Position numbers and translations under genes: made by a program | Notes under the pieces: generated by a model | The model's database searches: none | The model's input: the letters and a program-made list of their open reading frames with translations, nothing else | Told to the model about the DNA's origin: nothing | NCBI GenBank assembly: GCA_028753945.1 | Contig: JAPNXP010000015.1 | Coordinates: forward strand, 3,410,001 to 3,474,000 | Direction: 5' to 3' | Source: Hexactinellida sp. DTS-2022 | Taxonomy: Eukaryota; Porifera; Hexactinellida | Length of the DNA: 64,000 bases | Shown: piece by piece, positions 10,841 to 21,128 of the stretch | Layout of the letters: each line of letters starts with the position of its first letter | Numbering within the stretch: the stretch's first letter is position 1

Positions 10841-13357
10841 ATGGAATCATTTTCACCTAAGTTGGGTCACGAGACACATTTCAATAACCATCTCACGTAC
10901 GAGATGATGGAAGAAATATACAGTGAACTCGATGTGATGAAAGTTAGCTTCAAGATTCTAAAGCAAGTGATTGGACTTATTCAAGCAGACAGGGCAAGTT
11001 TATTTCTTGTAGAAGGTTCTAAAGGGAAAGAAGTTTTAGTGTCAAAGCTATTCGATATTCAGCAGGAGACGGGATATGAAGATTCACTGAGAAATGAGAG
11101 CAACTATATTTTTGTGCCAATTGCCAGTGGGATAGTTGGCCGTGTGGCTAGTTCAAAATTGCTACTGAACATAAAAGATGCGTATAGTAATCCAGATTTC
11201 TGCAAAGAAGTTGATCTGAAAACGGGTTACGAAACACGAAATATTCTCTGCATGCCAATAATCAATCCTAACAATGAAGTGATAGGAGTAATCTCAGCCA
11301 TCAATAAGCTTGGACAAAGTTCTGACCAATCCTACTTTTCCAGAGAAGACGAAGAGTATTTCACGCAGTACGCTCGATTCTGTGCACTGGCACTAACGAA
11401 CTCCCAGCTTCACGAAAAGTCAGTCAATGTATGTCAGCGAATAGAAGTTACACTGCAGATGGCCAAAAGATTGTTCGAAAAACATACGAAAGTCGAAGAT
11501 TTGATGCACGAAATTCTGAAGGGGACAAGTGAGCTAATTCAATGCAAACAGTGCCATTTTGTTCTATTGAAAATGGAAGAAGATGAACCCCCAAAGAAAG
11601 ACCGAATTCAATTCATTTTCATGAACAAAGTAGAACCAAATCAAATGGAGAATCCAAACATAGAAGCGATCTATAAACTTATAAACTCAAAAGATGGAGA
11701 ACGGAAAATAGAGAAACTTAAATCCCTGCAATACCCTGATATTATAAATAACGTTATGGAAGATGGGATACCTATAAATATTCCAATCGTCGCGAAATCC
11801 ACACTCCCATTTACATTAGCGCCTTCTTCCCAAAGTCTTCTCTGCATTCCAATTTATTGCAAAGAGACTCTTATCGCTGTTGTCGAATTTGTAGACAAAA
11901 TCGACGGTTTTCCATTCAACAATTACGACTTGGAGGGGTTCGAGTTGCTAGCAGTGTTCTACGGTCTCGGGATTAGCAATGTCCGGTACTACGAGAAGAG
12001 CATGAGTGAATCCTACCAGAATGAAGTGTCACTTGAGATCCTAACCTACCACATTTTCCCAACAGATGAGGAGGTAAAACGTGCATGTGCCACTGTTATC
12101 CCAAACGCTGGCGTTTTAATGCTAGAGTCTTTCAATTTCGATGATGAAATGTTGACAAGTGACGAGCTCGTTATTGCGGTACTGCGAATGTTTATCGACG
12201 CGAAATATCTCACCCGATTCAACATAAACTACCGCGTGCTTTGTAAATTCGTGATTGCAGTTAAGAATAACTACAGACAGGTTATCTATCACAACTGGAG
12301 ACACGCGTTTAACGTGGCTCAGTCCATGTATGCCATTATAAGAAAAACGAATTATATGAACGGATTCATAAGTGAGCTCCATGGCATGGCATTAATAGTG
12401 GCCTGTCTATGTCACGACTTAGACCACCGGGGGACTAACAACCAGTTCCAACAAACAGAGCAGAATGCTTTACAGCATCTCTATGGGTCCTCGATTATGG
12501 AGTATCATCACGTTAACCAGTTCCTAATGATACTTAACTTCCACGGATGCAATATATTCTCTGGGCTTTCTGAAGATCAGAGAAAAGAAGCGTTAGCTTC
12601 AGTGCGAACTGCGATTCTAGATACTGACTTAGGGAACCATTTTAAAATCCGTGGTAAGTTCATTAATATCGTAGAGCAGGGTCGCTTTAACCTACAGCTT
12701 AAAGAAGATCAGAAAAACCTAAACTCCTTCCTAATGACAGCGTGTGACCTGTCTGCTATTACTAAGCCCTGGCGCGTGCAGAAGCGAGTGGCAGAGTTGG
12801 TGGCACAAGAGTTTTTCTATCAGGGGGACTTAGAGCGCGAGAAGGGGAACCAAGTACCGGAAATGATGGATCGTGAGAAAGCGCACAAACTCCCCGACTT
12901 ACAAGTCCGGTTCATAGACGGACTCTGCATCAGCATATACACAACTCTGGAAAAGCTGTATCCAGAGCTAAAGCAGCTTGTCGATGGATGTATGAGCAAC
13001 AGACAGCAATGGTGTGAGCTAGCAAAGAACAACCAGTTCAACATGTCTCCCTCTCCGAACCCACCGATTATGACGAGTACAGACTCCCTAAATCTAAGCA
13101 GGAATCAGGGAATGCTAAAGTCTACACCGTGTCTCAATGTGAAGGGAGAAGAGACTTTCTCTCACGGGAAAGATCTAGCACCTAGAGTTGTATGGATCCA
13201 TTCGAATTCCCCTAACTCCAATGAGATGGAAGGTAGAATGAGTAGAAACGATGGGAAGATAGTAGAATCACTAGAGATACCTGTTAGAAGCGAGCCGGTG
13301 ATTCAAAGCACGAAAATTAACACAAATTCCAAACATATTAGTTGCCAAATAATCTAA
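10841..13357 (+). CDS. PDE6-like: GAF-GAF cyclic nucleotide phosphodiesterase, PDE6/5/11 class, with CAAX tail
   Basis: Hydrolyses cyclic nucleotides, probably cGMP. 838 residues in one exon. Two GAF domains (about 35-185 and 220-385) precede the catalytic domain (about 440-740). The first GAF has the NK...F...DE ligand motif (INKLG, then YFSREDEEY). The catalytic domain carries YHNWRHAFNV near residue 483 and HDLDHRGTNN near 525, the metal-binding histidine and aspartate motifs. MTACDLSAITKPW, PEMMDREKAHKLP and LQVRFIDG are closest, as I recall the families, to PDE6. The last four residues, CQII, fit a CAAX prenylation box as on vertebrate PDE6 subunits. The ~90 residues before it are serine- and asparagine-rich. 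The exact subfamily is uncertain. Confidence 0.9.
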   Translation: MESFSPKLGHETHFNNHLTYEMMEEIYSELDVMKVSFKILKQVIGLIQADRASLFLVEGSKGKEVLVSKLFDIQQETGYEDSLRNESNYIFVPIASGIVGRVASSKLLLNIKDAYSNPDFCKEVDLKTGYETRNILCMPIINPNNEVIGVISAINKLGQSSDQSYFSREDEEYFTQYARFCALALTNSQLHEKSVNVCQRIEVTLQMAKRLFEKHTKVEDLMHEILKGTSELIQCKQCHFVLLKMEEDEPPKKDRIQFIFMNKVEPNQMENPNIEAIYKLINSKDGERKIEKLKSLQYPDIINNVMEDGIPINIPIVAKSTLPFTLAPSSQSLLCIPIYCKETLIAVVEFVDKIDGFPFNNYDLEGFELLAVFYGLGISNVRYYEKSMSESYQNEVSLEILTYHIFPTDEEVKRACATVIPNAGVLMLESFNFDDEMLTSDELVIAVLRMFIDAKYLTRFNINYRVLCKFVIAVKNNYRQVIYHNWRHAFNVAQSMYAIIRKTNYMNGFISELHGMALIVACLCHDLDHRGTNNQFQQTEQNALQHLYGSSIMEYHHVNQFLMILNFHGCNIFSGLSEDQRKEALASVRTAILDTDLGNHFKIRGKFINIVEQGRFNLQLKEDQKNLNSFLMTACDLSAITKPWRVQKRVAELVAQEFFYQGDLEREKGNQVPEMMDREKAHKLPDLQVRFIDGLCISIYTTLEKLYPELKQLVDGCMSNRQQWCELAKNNQFNMSPSPNPPIMTSTDSLNLSRNQGMLKSTPCLNVKGEETFSHGKDLAPRVVWIHSNSPNSNEMEGRMSRNDGKIVESLEIPVRSEPVIQSTKINTNSKHISCQII

Positions 13358-15320
13358 TCAACTCCTTCGTCTGGTAATGTAAGTACCAGTTATCTCCGAA
13401 CAATAATTGTATTGTATTTATCGAATTGATATCATTTGAAATGTATAATTAGTTATAATATTTAAGAATATGTATTCTAATTAGTGAGTGTCAGGAGAAT
13501 TGGAATATTTTAAGGAGAGAAAAAAAAAACTACTATTTAGGAGCACAAATTAAGGCATTCAATTTAAGCCAAGATTAAACTTTGATTGAAAGAAAAGTTG
13601 AATGCTATCGCCATCATAACAAAACAGGCAATGTTAAACATGGCACGACCAATAGTACGCTATTGTATTACTGAGTACAAATATCGTCACACGTTAAAAA
13701 GGAGCAAACAACTACGTTAAAATAACACGTAATATTGATACTACCCCCCACCTGCTTGATAATTGAGATTACTGATCCACGTACTATAACTAACAACGAG
13801 ATAATATTAAGAAAAATAGTAAGGTTCAATATTATTTGACAATTTCGCCTCAACAATATAATTTAAAAGTGCTTATTAATACTACCAAGATCAAGTATAA
13901 ATCATAACAATTTGATAGGACCATGGTATAATCCACTTCAAAAAGTTCATCGGAAGAATGGAATTATAAACGAACATAAACGGAGACGAAAGTAAATATA
14001 TGTGAGTTGTTTGTTTGTTTGTAAGTAAGTTAGTTAACCATTCGTTAAGATTCGGGTAGTACGTACATGTAAGCGTAGCTTGAAAAACGACTTACAGTAG
14101 ACTCAGCTTATAGATTCACTGGTTAATTGGGTCAACGTTTGACAGAATTTATAGAAAGGAATTACAGTTTGGTTTGTAAGGTGGATGCCGGTTATAAGAA
14201 CATCGTCGGGAACTGCATATAATGTTCCTATAACCGGTGTTCTTATATCCGATATCTAATGTAATATTTTTGGTTAATTGGGTCACTTTGTTCCAATTAA
14301 ACACAGTCAACTTATATAACTACTTATTAACAATTATAATTTATTTGTTTCAAACAATACAAGAGAAAATATAAATTGGATACCAACTTTATACATTACC
14401 TCAGCAATAGTGTATAAAGTTGGAAAAGAATTTACAAAATTTATACAAACTGTAGATTTTTTCGTGTTTAGAAGTGAAATTCTCAGCCTCTGAGCTCTCA
14501 CGAAAACGGATAAAAGGAAACGAAAATATCTGGTGCATTGCAGCTGCTTTGATGGTACAAAAGAAAGGAAAAGTGAGTTCAACACTTTTAAAGTTGAGTC
14601 GTTTTTCCAGTCGTATTGGTTTCCTGATTGTATCCGTTAAAACTTATTTGTAAACAAATTACAGTTCAACCGCGATTATCCAAATTGTTTGATTTGTCCC
14701 AACGAGTTCGGATAATCAAAGTTGCACTGTAGTTTGTTTACAACTGATTATGTTGTTGTATGTATTGCATACAATCAGTTAGTCAGCTTAATAAGCAAGA
14801 ACTAGGAATACTAATATTATTTGAATTTATAGCTTAAACCCTTAGTATACAATTGCAAATGTAATTGTAGGCTTAAACATGCTGTTAATATTAACTTAGT
14901 TAAAGCTAAACCGATATTGTGTAGTCCATTAATATGCAAAATATACCGTTGTTGTGTAGTCCATTAATATGCAAAATATATAAAGTTTAACCAGAAGTCT
15001 CCTTGAGAGCGTTCACATAGATATGCGGTATCAAACTCATTAATTGAAAATATCAAATGAACTAGGTATAGCATATTAGGTATTACAATTTTTAGAGATA
15101 AGAGAAGTCCATGTACACTAACTATATAGCTATTTAATAGAGATTAAGCTAGTACAACCATGGGTTATATTAATGGGCAATTTACCTGGAATAGTAACCA
15201 TCTCCATTAGAATCTGACAGTTAAATAATCAAAATTCCAATACCCATATTAGGATGATTTCATAAGATAGAAGCAGAATTCAATTATAAAATGTTACCTA
15301 AACTAAAATGTGAGAATAAG
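13358..15320. other. Intergenic stretch between PDE and the MPV17-like gene
   Basis: AT-rich and without a supported gene. It contains a short GTTT/GTAA repeat near 13998, a degenerate CAGT-type element from 14095 to about 14320 (begins CAGTAGACTCAGC after TA, with GGTTAATTGGGTCA twice inside), and a 68-bp MITE at 14662. Short open frames at 13668 and 14334 (minus) have no recognisable features. Two copies of an 18-nt stretch ending TAATATGCAAAATATA lie near 14920 and 14965. Confidence 0.6.
14662..14729. mobile_element. 68-bp miniature MITE
   Basis: CAGTTCAACCGCGATTATCC at one end and GGATAATCAAAGTTGCACTG at the other, TA on both sides. It consists of little more than its terminal repeats. 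Confidence 0.75.
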
Positions 15321-15899
15321 TTATGTACTATCTCTCTTCCTAACCGTAGCATTTCTGATATTTCTGTGTTTCGCCCAGGATAGATACATACACCAAACGA
15401 GGGACATAATCTCACTGTATATAACCCGAAGAGAAAGCGGAACAAATTTAAAATTAATTAACTGTAGAATTGGCCAGAAAAGATAACTGACTGTTAGAAC
15501 TTCTAAAAACTTTTCTTTCAACTCAGAAATTCCTCCTTTAAAACCTTTTCCATCAATTAAATTGTAGATTAGAAAAAAGCAGATAATTTCAAATGCAGTG
15601 TAGAAGAACTGATCTAAGGTTACCTTAATGACCACAGTTCTATTATTAGCACCCGGAAACCCCTTATCCAGCATATAATACCAACAATGGTCACTTGTAC
15701 CACTGAAAAGACCAGTGGCAGAAAACTTAATTGTTCTGTCGTAATCATAAGGCAGTGCACGTTTCTCTATTAGCTTTTGCTCTAGACAATCACCAACCGC
15801 ATGAATAGACACACAACTAACACAATTGAAAATGAGGAGAGGAATGAATCTGGGCTGTTTGAAGAATGACTGTAGTCTGTGTAAAATATGTGTGAACAT
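15321..15899 (-). CDS. MPV17/PMP22 family inner-membrane protein (MPV17-like)
   Basis: The family comprises four-helix proteins of the mitochondrial inner membrane or peroxisomes, linked to mitochondrial DNA maintenance and ribosome assembly. 192 residues, one exon; typical length is 175-205. The family pattern is visible: GDCLEQKLIE, DYDRTIKFSATGLFSG, a WYYMLDKGFPG segment, KVTLDQFFYTAFEI and the closing WPILQLINFKFVPLSLRVIY. Several hydrophobic helices are evident. Length and the C-terminal motif suggest the MPV17L2 branch, without certainty. It diverges from the PLAC8 gene (ATGs 475 bp apart). Confidence 0.88.
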   Translation of the reverse strand: MFTHILHRLQSFFKQPRFIPLLIFNCVSCVSIHAVGDCLEQKLIEKRALPYDYDRTIKFSATGLFSGTSDHCWYYMLDKGFPGANNRTVVIKVTLDQFFYTAFEIICFFLIYNLIDGKGFKGGISELKEKFLEVLTVSYLFWPILQLINFKFVPLSLRVIYSEIMSLVWCMYLSWAKHRNIRNATVRKRDST

Positions 15900-16373
15900 T
15901 CGGAGTGTATAGGTACTGACCTATTTAGAGTCTCAATTGAGGTCTGTTCATGGATTGCTATTGATAATGTTAATAGTTAGAAATGGAAAACTTGTACTTC
16001 ATAATAAATAAAAAGTAACTGTAGTTTACTACAAAATTTGGTATTAAAATTAAACATCCCAAGTGCCACAATACTGTATTATATAATTTAAATCAGCAAA
16101 TTGTTCAGGTAATACTATCCTAACTAAAACACCCAATTTGATACAATATACAATAGGCAACTCAATCAATTCTCTCCTATGATATAGTTGTAATTAGAAT
16201 TGAATAATATCGTATAGCTAAAGGGAAATGTCTCAAAAATGGGAATCAGGTTTATTTGGGTGTTTCGGAGATTGTAAACTATGTGAGTTAAATAAATTAT
16301 TAGCAACAATTGTTGTTTAGTTAATAAAGTTCGTTTCAACGTAAAATCTATTACACTATTTTACAGGGGAAGA

Positions 16374-16893
16374 ATGGCCAAGGAAATTCTAAAAATCTTA
16401 ATGAAACGCAGATTAATACTGTTTCTCATAGGTTTATTACAGTCATTTTGCCCGTGTCTCGTGCTCGGTTATGTTGCCGATTCTCTGGGAAAGAGTAAGA
16501 CAGAACATTGTGTCCACTATTTCGTACCTTTCCTAAACTTATATGATGTACACGAGCTGAGGAGCGAAGTTAAGAAAAGAAAGAAAATCGATGTACGTTC
16601 CCTTATCTTGATAAGTATTAAAATTATATTGTATAGTTATCTATTGTCCCTCTAGGAAAGCAAGTGTACTAGCTTTCTATACACAGTATTCTGCACATTT
16701 TGCTCCCTAAACCAGCTGGCTAGAGTAAGTAAATATAATAGTTTGTATGTTGTCTGTTTGTTTGTTTGTTTGTTTGTTTGTTCTGATAGCTTGTTATTTA
16801 GTTTGTTCATTTAAACAGGAAAATTATAATATAAATATTTGCTTTTAGGAAACTGACAGCGGACCTTATGGCTCAAGTATGGCTAGGGAATGA
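16374..16893 (+). CDS. PLAC8-motif small membrane protein, three exons
   Basis: Exons 16374-16592, 16656-16724 and 16849-16893, all GT-AG and in phase, give 110 residues. Read as one exon, the frame runs into the first intron and loses the second half of the domain. Exon 1 has a hydrophobic start and the first PLAC8 motif, SFCPCLVLGYVADSLG. Exon 2 adds the second motif, FCTFCSLNQLAR, in which the CxxC and Q-x-A-R pattern of the family is clear. Exon 3 ends with a short polar tail. PLAC8 proteins include cornifelin, ponzin and plant cadmium-resistance/cell-size regulators; the role here cannot be assigned. Confidence 0.82.
16755..16782. repeat. GTTT microsatellite
   Basis: About seven TTTG units in the second intron of the PLAC8 gene. 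Confidence 0.9.
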
Positions 16894-17038
16894 AGACATC
16901 TCATTTAGATAAATAATATTTTTCATTGTACGTATATTGTATTTATATTAAACCATAAAACAAAGTGGCATGCATTATATAATAAACAGGGAATTGTAGA
17001 GTTTAGCAAAAAGGGCTTCTGCTACAATAGCACAGTTC

Positions 17039-17225
17039 AATAGTTATTTATTTAACTGCGGAATCGCCATCAAGAGATTTCGGAAGCATAATTTTTGTAC
17101 CCTGGGCTGTGGGAATCTGCTTGATCCAACGCCCACTTAAAAAAAATTCAAAATTGCAGCCTGTGCCGACGCATTTCTCTTTTGAGGCACTACATTTGGT
17201 GGTTGGGTAATTGTAGTGCCTCCTT
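17039..17225 (-). other. Uncharacterised island with hairpin and 50-codon open frame
   Basis: This patch is richer in G+C than its surroundings and lies between PLAC8 and the PHAF1 fusion. Its right part holds an 11-bp inverted repeat (GAGGCACTACA, 17184-17194, and its complement at 17212-17222). The minus strand has an open frame ending GDSAVK, with C-x8-C-x4-C spacing and no ATG, preceded by a plausible 3' splice site (…TTAAAG). It could be an exon fragment or a transposon remnant. Confidence 0.35.
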
Positions 17226-17385
17226 TAATAATACAAATACGAATTTACACACATTTAGCTCCTTATGGACACCTCAATTTACAAATTATTTCCCACTAGT
17301 AACTAATATATAATTATATACTACGTATTCTATACAATAATATTGGCAACAGAGCAAGGTGAAATAAATACTATTTTGTAACTAA

Positions 17386-19980
17386 TTAGCTAACTGGAAA
17401 TTTCGACTTGAATAATCTCAAATCGTGATGGCATTCCGTTATCAACCTGAAAATATTCTCAGGGACAGGTTTGGACTTCTGTTGGCTAATTATAGTTTCC
17501 AGACGTGTGAATACTAGGAATAGCGTATTTAGAAATGTGGAGAATTGTTCTTTCAGTGCCTTGTTGGTCGGTTCATTACCGATTAGCCTAACGCGGAATC
17601 TCTTAATTATGAGTCGGATTACAAGACATGTGGTCTCCAATTGATAATCAGGAGAGTTTGTATCAATCCAGGCTAATAGAGACTCCAACAGAAACTGGCT
17701 CGTTTTGATAGTCCAGTTGTACTCTTTGGTTAGAAATAGTTTGATAATGTGAGAGTAGAATAGAGGGTCAGATTGTGATAGAGGTATCTGCTGTGTGATT
17801 ATAACTTCAATAGCCTGTTGGTTCTTGCCCGAGTACCAAAATGGAAGTACTTTGCTGTAGATATCTAGTCTCTGTGTAAGCAGAGGGTAAATGCGATTGT
17901 GTTCTTTCGTTAAATTCGGAAAATCTATTTCCTCTTGAGTCGCGTTCTCAATTAAAGCTTGAAAGTCAGGCGGCTGGGAAGACAGGTCAAACTTAGTCGA
18001 TTTACGAGACACGTCTGATTGAATGGAGAACTGCGGGTCTAGGTTAGTTCCGTTAGAGAACTGTTTGTGAGTGCTTTGGAATAAATCTGATTCTAGGGAG
18101 TACATTACAGAATCTGTAGCTACGGTGGATAGAGGTGTGGCCTCTGTCACGTCAGAACAGGTTGGTGAGTGCCTAGAAGCGAATCCGTTAGATTCTAATG
18201 CAATATGACTATCAGTATCCTCATGGAGGGAGTTTATATCAGAATCAAATATTACGTCATTATTACCTGCCATCTCCCCATTGCCATTAGGGACATCACC
18301 GTTTGTAATTATAGCATTATTTCCCCTTATAGTCTGCTCGTCTTTAACAGCTGTTTTATTCGTATTAAGCTTCTGCATGCAGGGAGGGATATAGGATATG
18401 TCATCGAATTTAACTCGGTTCCTTACTTGAGCAGTTTTTCCGGACACTTCGATGCGTTTAAGAATATAGTTTGTTCTGTTCGTTTGCTCTGTTTTCTGAG
18501 GCTTGAAAGGTATAGGCTGTGGCTCTGTATAAGGGTTGTATGAGTAGAGAGCGTAGTCGTCTTCCAAATCTGGTAACTTCTTATACGGGTACTTCACAGC
18601 GTTAGATTTCGCAGAGAATTCCGTGTCAAATAATTTCGGTGTTTCGTCAATAAATGGATTTACAGTTAGTGTGTCTTGAAGTGGTGCTGAGCTATTTTGT
18701 GGCGATTCCTCGGTTTGTTTGAGAAGATTTAAACGTCGATGCGTGTACTTATCGATTAATTTCGGCTGTGAAAAGTTTGTAGCTATAAAAACGTTGGAAA
18801 TATAGCCGTTATCGTGTACCTCGATGAGACAGCATTTGGAGAGGTAGACAAGTGTAGTTGGAAGGAAAGGGTATTGTGAATTGGCATTTCCATTGCGACT
18901 AACCGTTACTGAGGGCAATTCACTTAGCGCTGGTGTTTCTAATGAAAGGGATTGCCAATGTGTGTGGTATGAAATGTCTAATGTTTCGTCTTCACTTACA
19001 AGGTGAGTGATTGTGAAGAGAGCCCGGGTGTATTCGTTAAAATGGGCGTGTCCAGGGAGGTTATTATGTAACACGATCATTGATACTTTGTGTGTGTTAC
19101 AGTTGAACATTAAATCTAATCCTATAGCTTTGTAGTTGTAGAAGTATGTTGGTGTTTTCCTATGCGATTTCGTATAATACTTGGAGGTTGGTGTTCCTAT
19201 TTTTGTTAGAATTTCTTGAGCTGAGTCAGTACAATTTAGTAAAATAGTTCTATTTTTGATGGCAATGTGTATATAGTCGTGTGTTGAATTGTAAGTAAAT
19301 AGAGGGGAGAGGGGTGTTAAATTTCGCGAGGGTGTCGATTGTATTTGGGTTGTATATGTGTTGGATCGGATTACTATGGATTTCAGTTTATACTCGGGTG
19401 CATCAACTCGCGAAATTTCGCTCTTTATAGAGTTAATATGATTCGTTTGTGAGCTCGAAAGAGAATGGAAATCTTCATCTTTATCCTCAACCATGTCTTT
19501 TTGCAATAAAAACATTGTTTGATTCCCCAATTCTTCTACTGTTTGTAATATATTTAATTGTTTCTCTAATTTCTCTTCAAACTTAATTCTCTTCTTCTTA
19601 AAATAGCTCAGAAACTGTGGCACGTTTGTTAGAGACACAAACCCCTCACTTTGTTCTGAAACTATTTTAACAGTGCCATTATCCCTATTGTACTGTAGTG
19701 CTGTTATAGGCTGTCTGTCCTGTAACGATAGTTTTATTAAATGCAGATTCTGTAGATAAGGTTCGAACGCGAGGAGTAGCTCATAAGGAGAGTCAGAAAT
19801 AGTTAATTTGCAGCGTATTATTAGGTGTTGATGGAAAGGTTGGAAGTCAGAATATTCAATTGAAGATGGTTGCTCGATAGCGCGAAATTCCCTGCTAATA
19901 TTAATCACTTCGCGAAAAGACTGTCCAAGGTTAAAAGGCCCAATCCCAACATCTAGTTTTACCAATAATTCTGTCGCCAT
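17386..19980 (-). CDS. PHAF1 (UPF0183) domain fused to a katanin p80 con80-like domain
   Basis: 864 residues in one uninterrupted frame; ATG at 19980 is used because the in-frame codon at 19995 is GTG. Residues 1 to about 405 match PHAF1/C16orf70, a phagophore-associated protein. The opening DVGIGPFNLGQSFREVINI has the family's fold, and the diagnostic segment SAQEILTKIGTPTSKYY, YFYNYKAIGLDLMFNCNTHK and VLHNNLPGHAHFN is clear. After a polar linker, residues from about 690 match the con80 domain of katanin p80 (KATNB1): a stretch with VLPFWYSGKNQQAIEV, then LTKEYNWTIKTSQFLL and TTCLVIRLIIKRF, ending in ECHHDLRLFKSK. Con80 binds katanin p60 and microtubules, so the protein could link autophagic membranes to microtubules (inference). 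Confidence 0.85.
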   Translation of the reverse strand: MATELLVKLDVGIGPFNLGQSFREVINISREFRAIEQPSSIEYSDFQPFHQHLIIRCKLTISDSPYELLLAFEPYLQNLHLIKLSLQDRQPITALQYNRDNGTVKIVSEQSEGFVSLTNVPQFLSYFKKKRIKFEEKLEKQLNILQTVEELGNQTMFLLQKDMVEDKDEDFHSLSSSQTNHINSIKSEISRVDAPEYKLKSIVIRSNTYTTQIQSTPSRNLTPLSPLFTYNSTHDYIHIAIKNRTILLNCTDSAQEILTKIGTPTSKYYTKSHRKTPTYFYNYKAIGLDLMFNCNTHKVSMIVLHNNLPGHAHFNEYTRALFTITHLVSEDETLDISYHTHWQSLSLETPALSELPSVTVSRNGNANSQYPFLPTTLVYLSKCCLIEVHDNGYISNVFIATNFSQPKLIDKYTHRRLNLLKQTEESPQNSSAPLQDTLTVNPFIDETPKLFDTEFSAKSNAVKYPYKKLPDLEDDYALYSYNPYTEPQPIPFKPQKTEQTNRTNYILKRIEVSGKTAQVRNRVKFDDISYIPPCMQKLNTNKTAVKDEQTIRGNNAIITNGDVPNGNGEMAGNNDVIFDSDINSLHEDTDSHIALESNGFASRHSPTCSDVTEATPLSTVATDSVMYSLESDLFQSTHKQFSNGTNLDPQFSIQSDVSRKSTKFDLSSQPPDFQALIENATQEEIDFPNLTKEHNRIYPLLTQRLDIYSKVLPFWYSGKNQQAIEVIITQQIPLSQSDPLFYSHIIKLFLTKEYNWTIKTSQFLLESLLAWIDTNSPDYQLETTCLVIRLIIKRFRVRLIGNEPTNKALKEQFSTFLNTLFLVFTRLETIISQQKSKPVPENIFRLITECHHDLRLFKSKFPVS

Positions 19981-20524
19981 TTCAACTAAATTCACTTCAA
20001 ATTCGGGATTTATAGTTTAGGCAATCACATAGGATGTTGTATTGTTTCCGAGAATAAAGATTGAAATCATATGTGGAACCCCGAGCTACAGCAATGAGAT
20101 TAAGAAAACATTCCTAGGCTTAAGCAATGCAAAATATACCTAAGTTAGTAGTAATGGAATTCTACGGGTTTGAAGCTTAATTGAAGCATTTGCATGGCTT
20201 AAGTAAACAAATTGGATAATTATATTGAATTCCCCAAATAATTTTATTTAGTGTTTCACATAGCGACTGCTGTGATATATATTTACATAACTTTTGTATG
20301 GAAAATAATACTTATGAATATCTAAACCATGTATTACTGACCATATTAAAAAGGGGAAATAGTAGTTTAATTAAAACTACATTGGTTTGTAGATCATTTC
20401 TGATGAAAAGAACAGTGGAACAGTAAAACAATCTGTACACACTTGTTTCTGATACAACTAACTAATCAACCAAAGACAACTGAAGTACAAACAAAGATTA
20501 ATAATCATAATAATATTCTAAATA
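19981..20524. other. Intergenic space, PHAF1 fusion to PFDN2
   Basis: About 540 bp of AT-rich DNA that should hold the promoter of the PHAF1 fusion and the 3' end of prefoldin 2. No TATA box or repeat with clear ends was seen. Confidence 0.5.
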
Positions 20525-20935
20525 TTAAACTAAGACACCTTGTGTGCCTTTGCCCCCAGTGGGCAAATCCTCGTTTTTCTCGTCTTTCTCTCCTTCAACT
20601 TTAATTTTGTATTCGTCTTTATAAATGTTGATTTCCTTACCTTTAGTTAGGAGCTGTTCGCTTAACTTTAATAAAATCTCACCCATTTTCTGATGATTAT
20701 TCTCAAGAGTTGGTAGAACTGATTCGACGTCACGCTCCACTAGAACCCCACCGACCATGCGAAAACAACGGCGTTTCGGATCGAGGTCCTTAAGCGTGTC
20801 AATAACCAACTTATGCTCATTCTGATCAAGCTCGATCTCGCTAATCTTAACTGCAATTGATCGTTGTTCGCCTCTAAGCTTTTGGAATTGTTGTACAATT
20901 TCCTCTTGGGTTTTCGTTGGTGTCGAGCTAGCCAT
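20525..20935 (-). CDS. PFDN2: Prefoldin subunit 2
   Basis: A beta-type subunit of the hexameric prefoldin chaperone, which hands unfolded actin and tubulin to the CCT chaperonin. 136 residues, one exon, close to the human length of 154. Two long coiled coils flank a beta hairpin. Key segments are EEIVQQFQKLRGEQRSIAVK, DTLKDLDPKRRCFRMVGGVL and VERDVESVLPTL. The C-terminal 25 residues are charged and low-complexity. It lies between the PHAF1 fusion and VPS51 on the same strand. Confidence 0.95.
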   Translation of the reverse strand: MASSTPTKTQEEIVQQFQKLRGEQRSIAVKISEIELDQNEHKLVIDTLKDLDPKRRCFRMVGGVLVERDVESVLPTLENNHQKMGEILLKLSEQLLTKGKEINIYKDEYKIKVEGEKDEKNEDLPTGGKGTQGVLV

Positions 20936-21128
20936 TATTTAACTACGAAATCTAATTTAAATTATAAATTTTGAGCTTTGAAATCCACACTATTCCATGG
21001 TACTTTAAGTATTTATTAGAATTTTTAATATAGTGAATGGTCCAAATAAATAAATACATTAAGTAATCTCTACAGACTTATGATAACAATATATTAACAT
21101 CAATAAACAAGTTACATACCTAATATTT

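Noticed and set aside
18205-18543. 112-codon plus-strand frame
   Set aside because: Antisense to the linker of the PHAF1 fusion gene.
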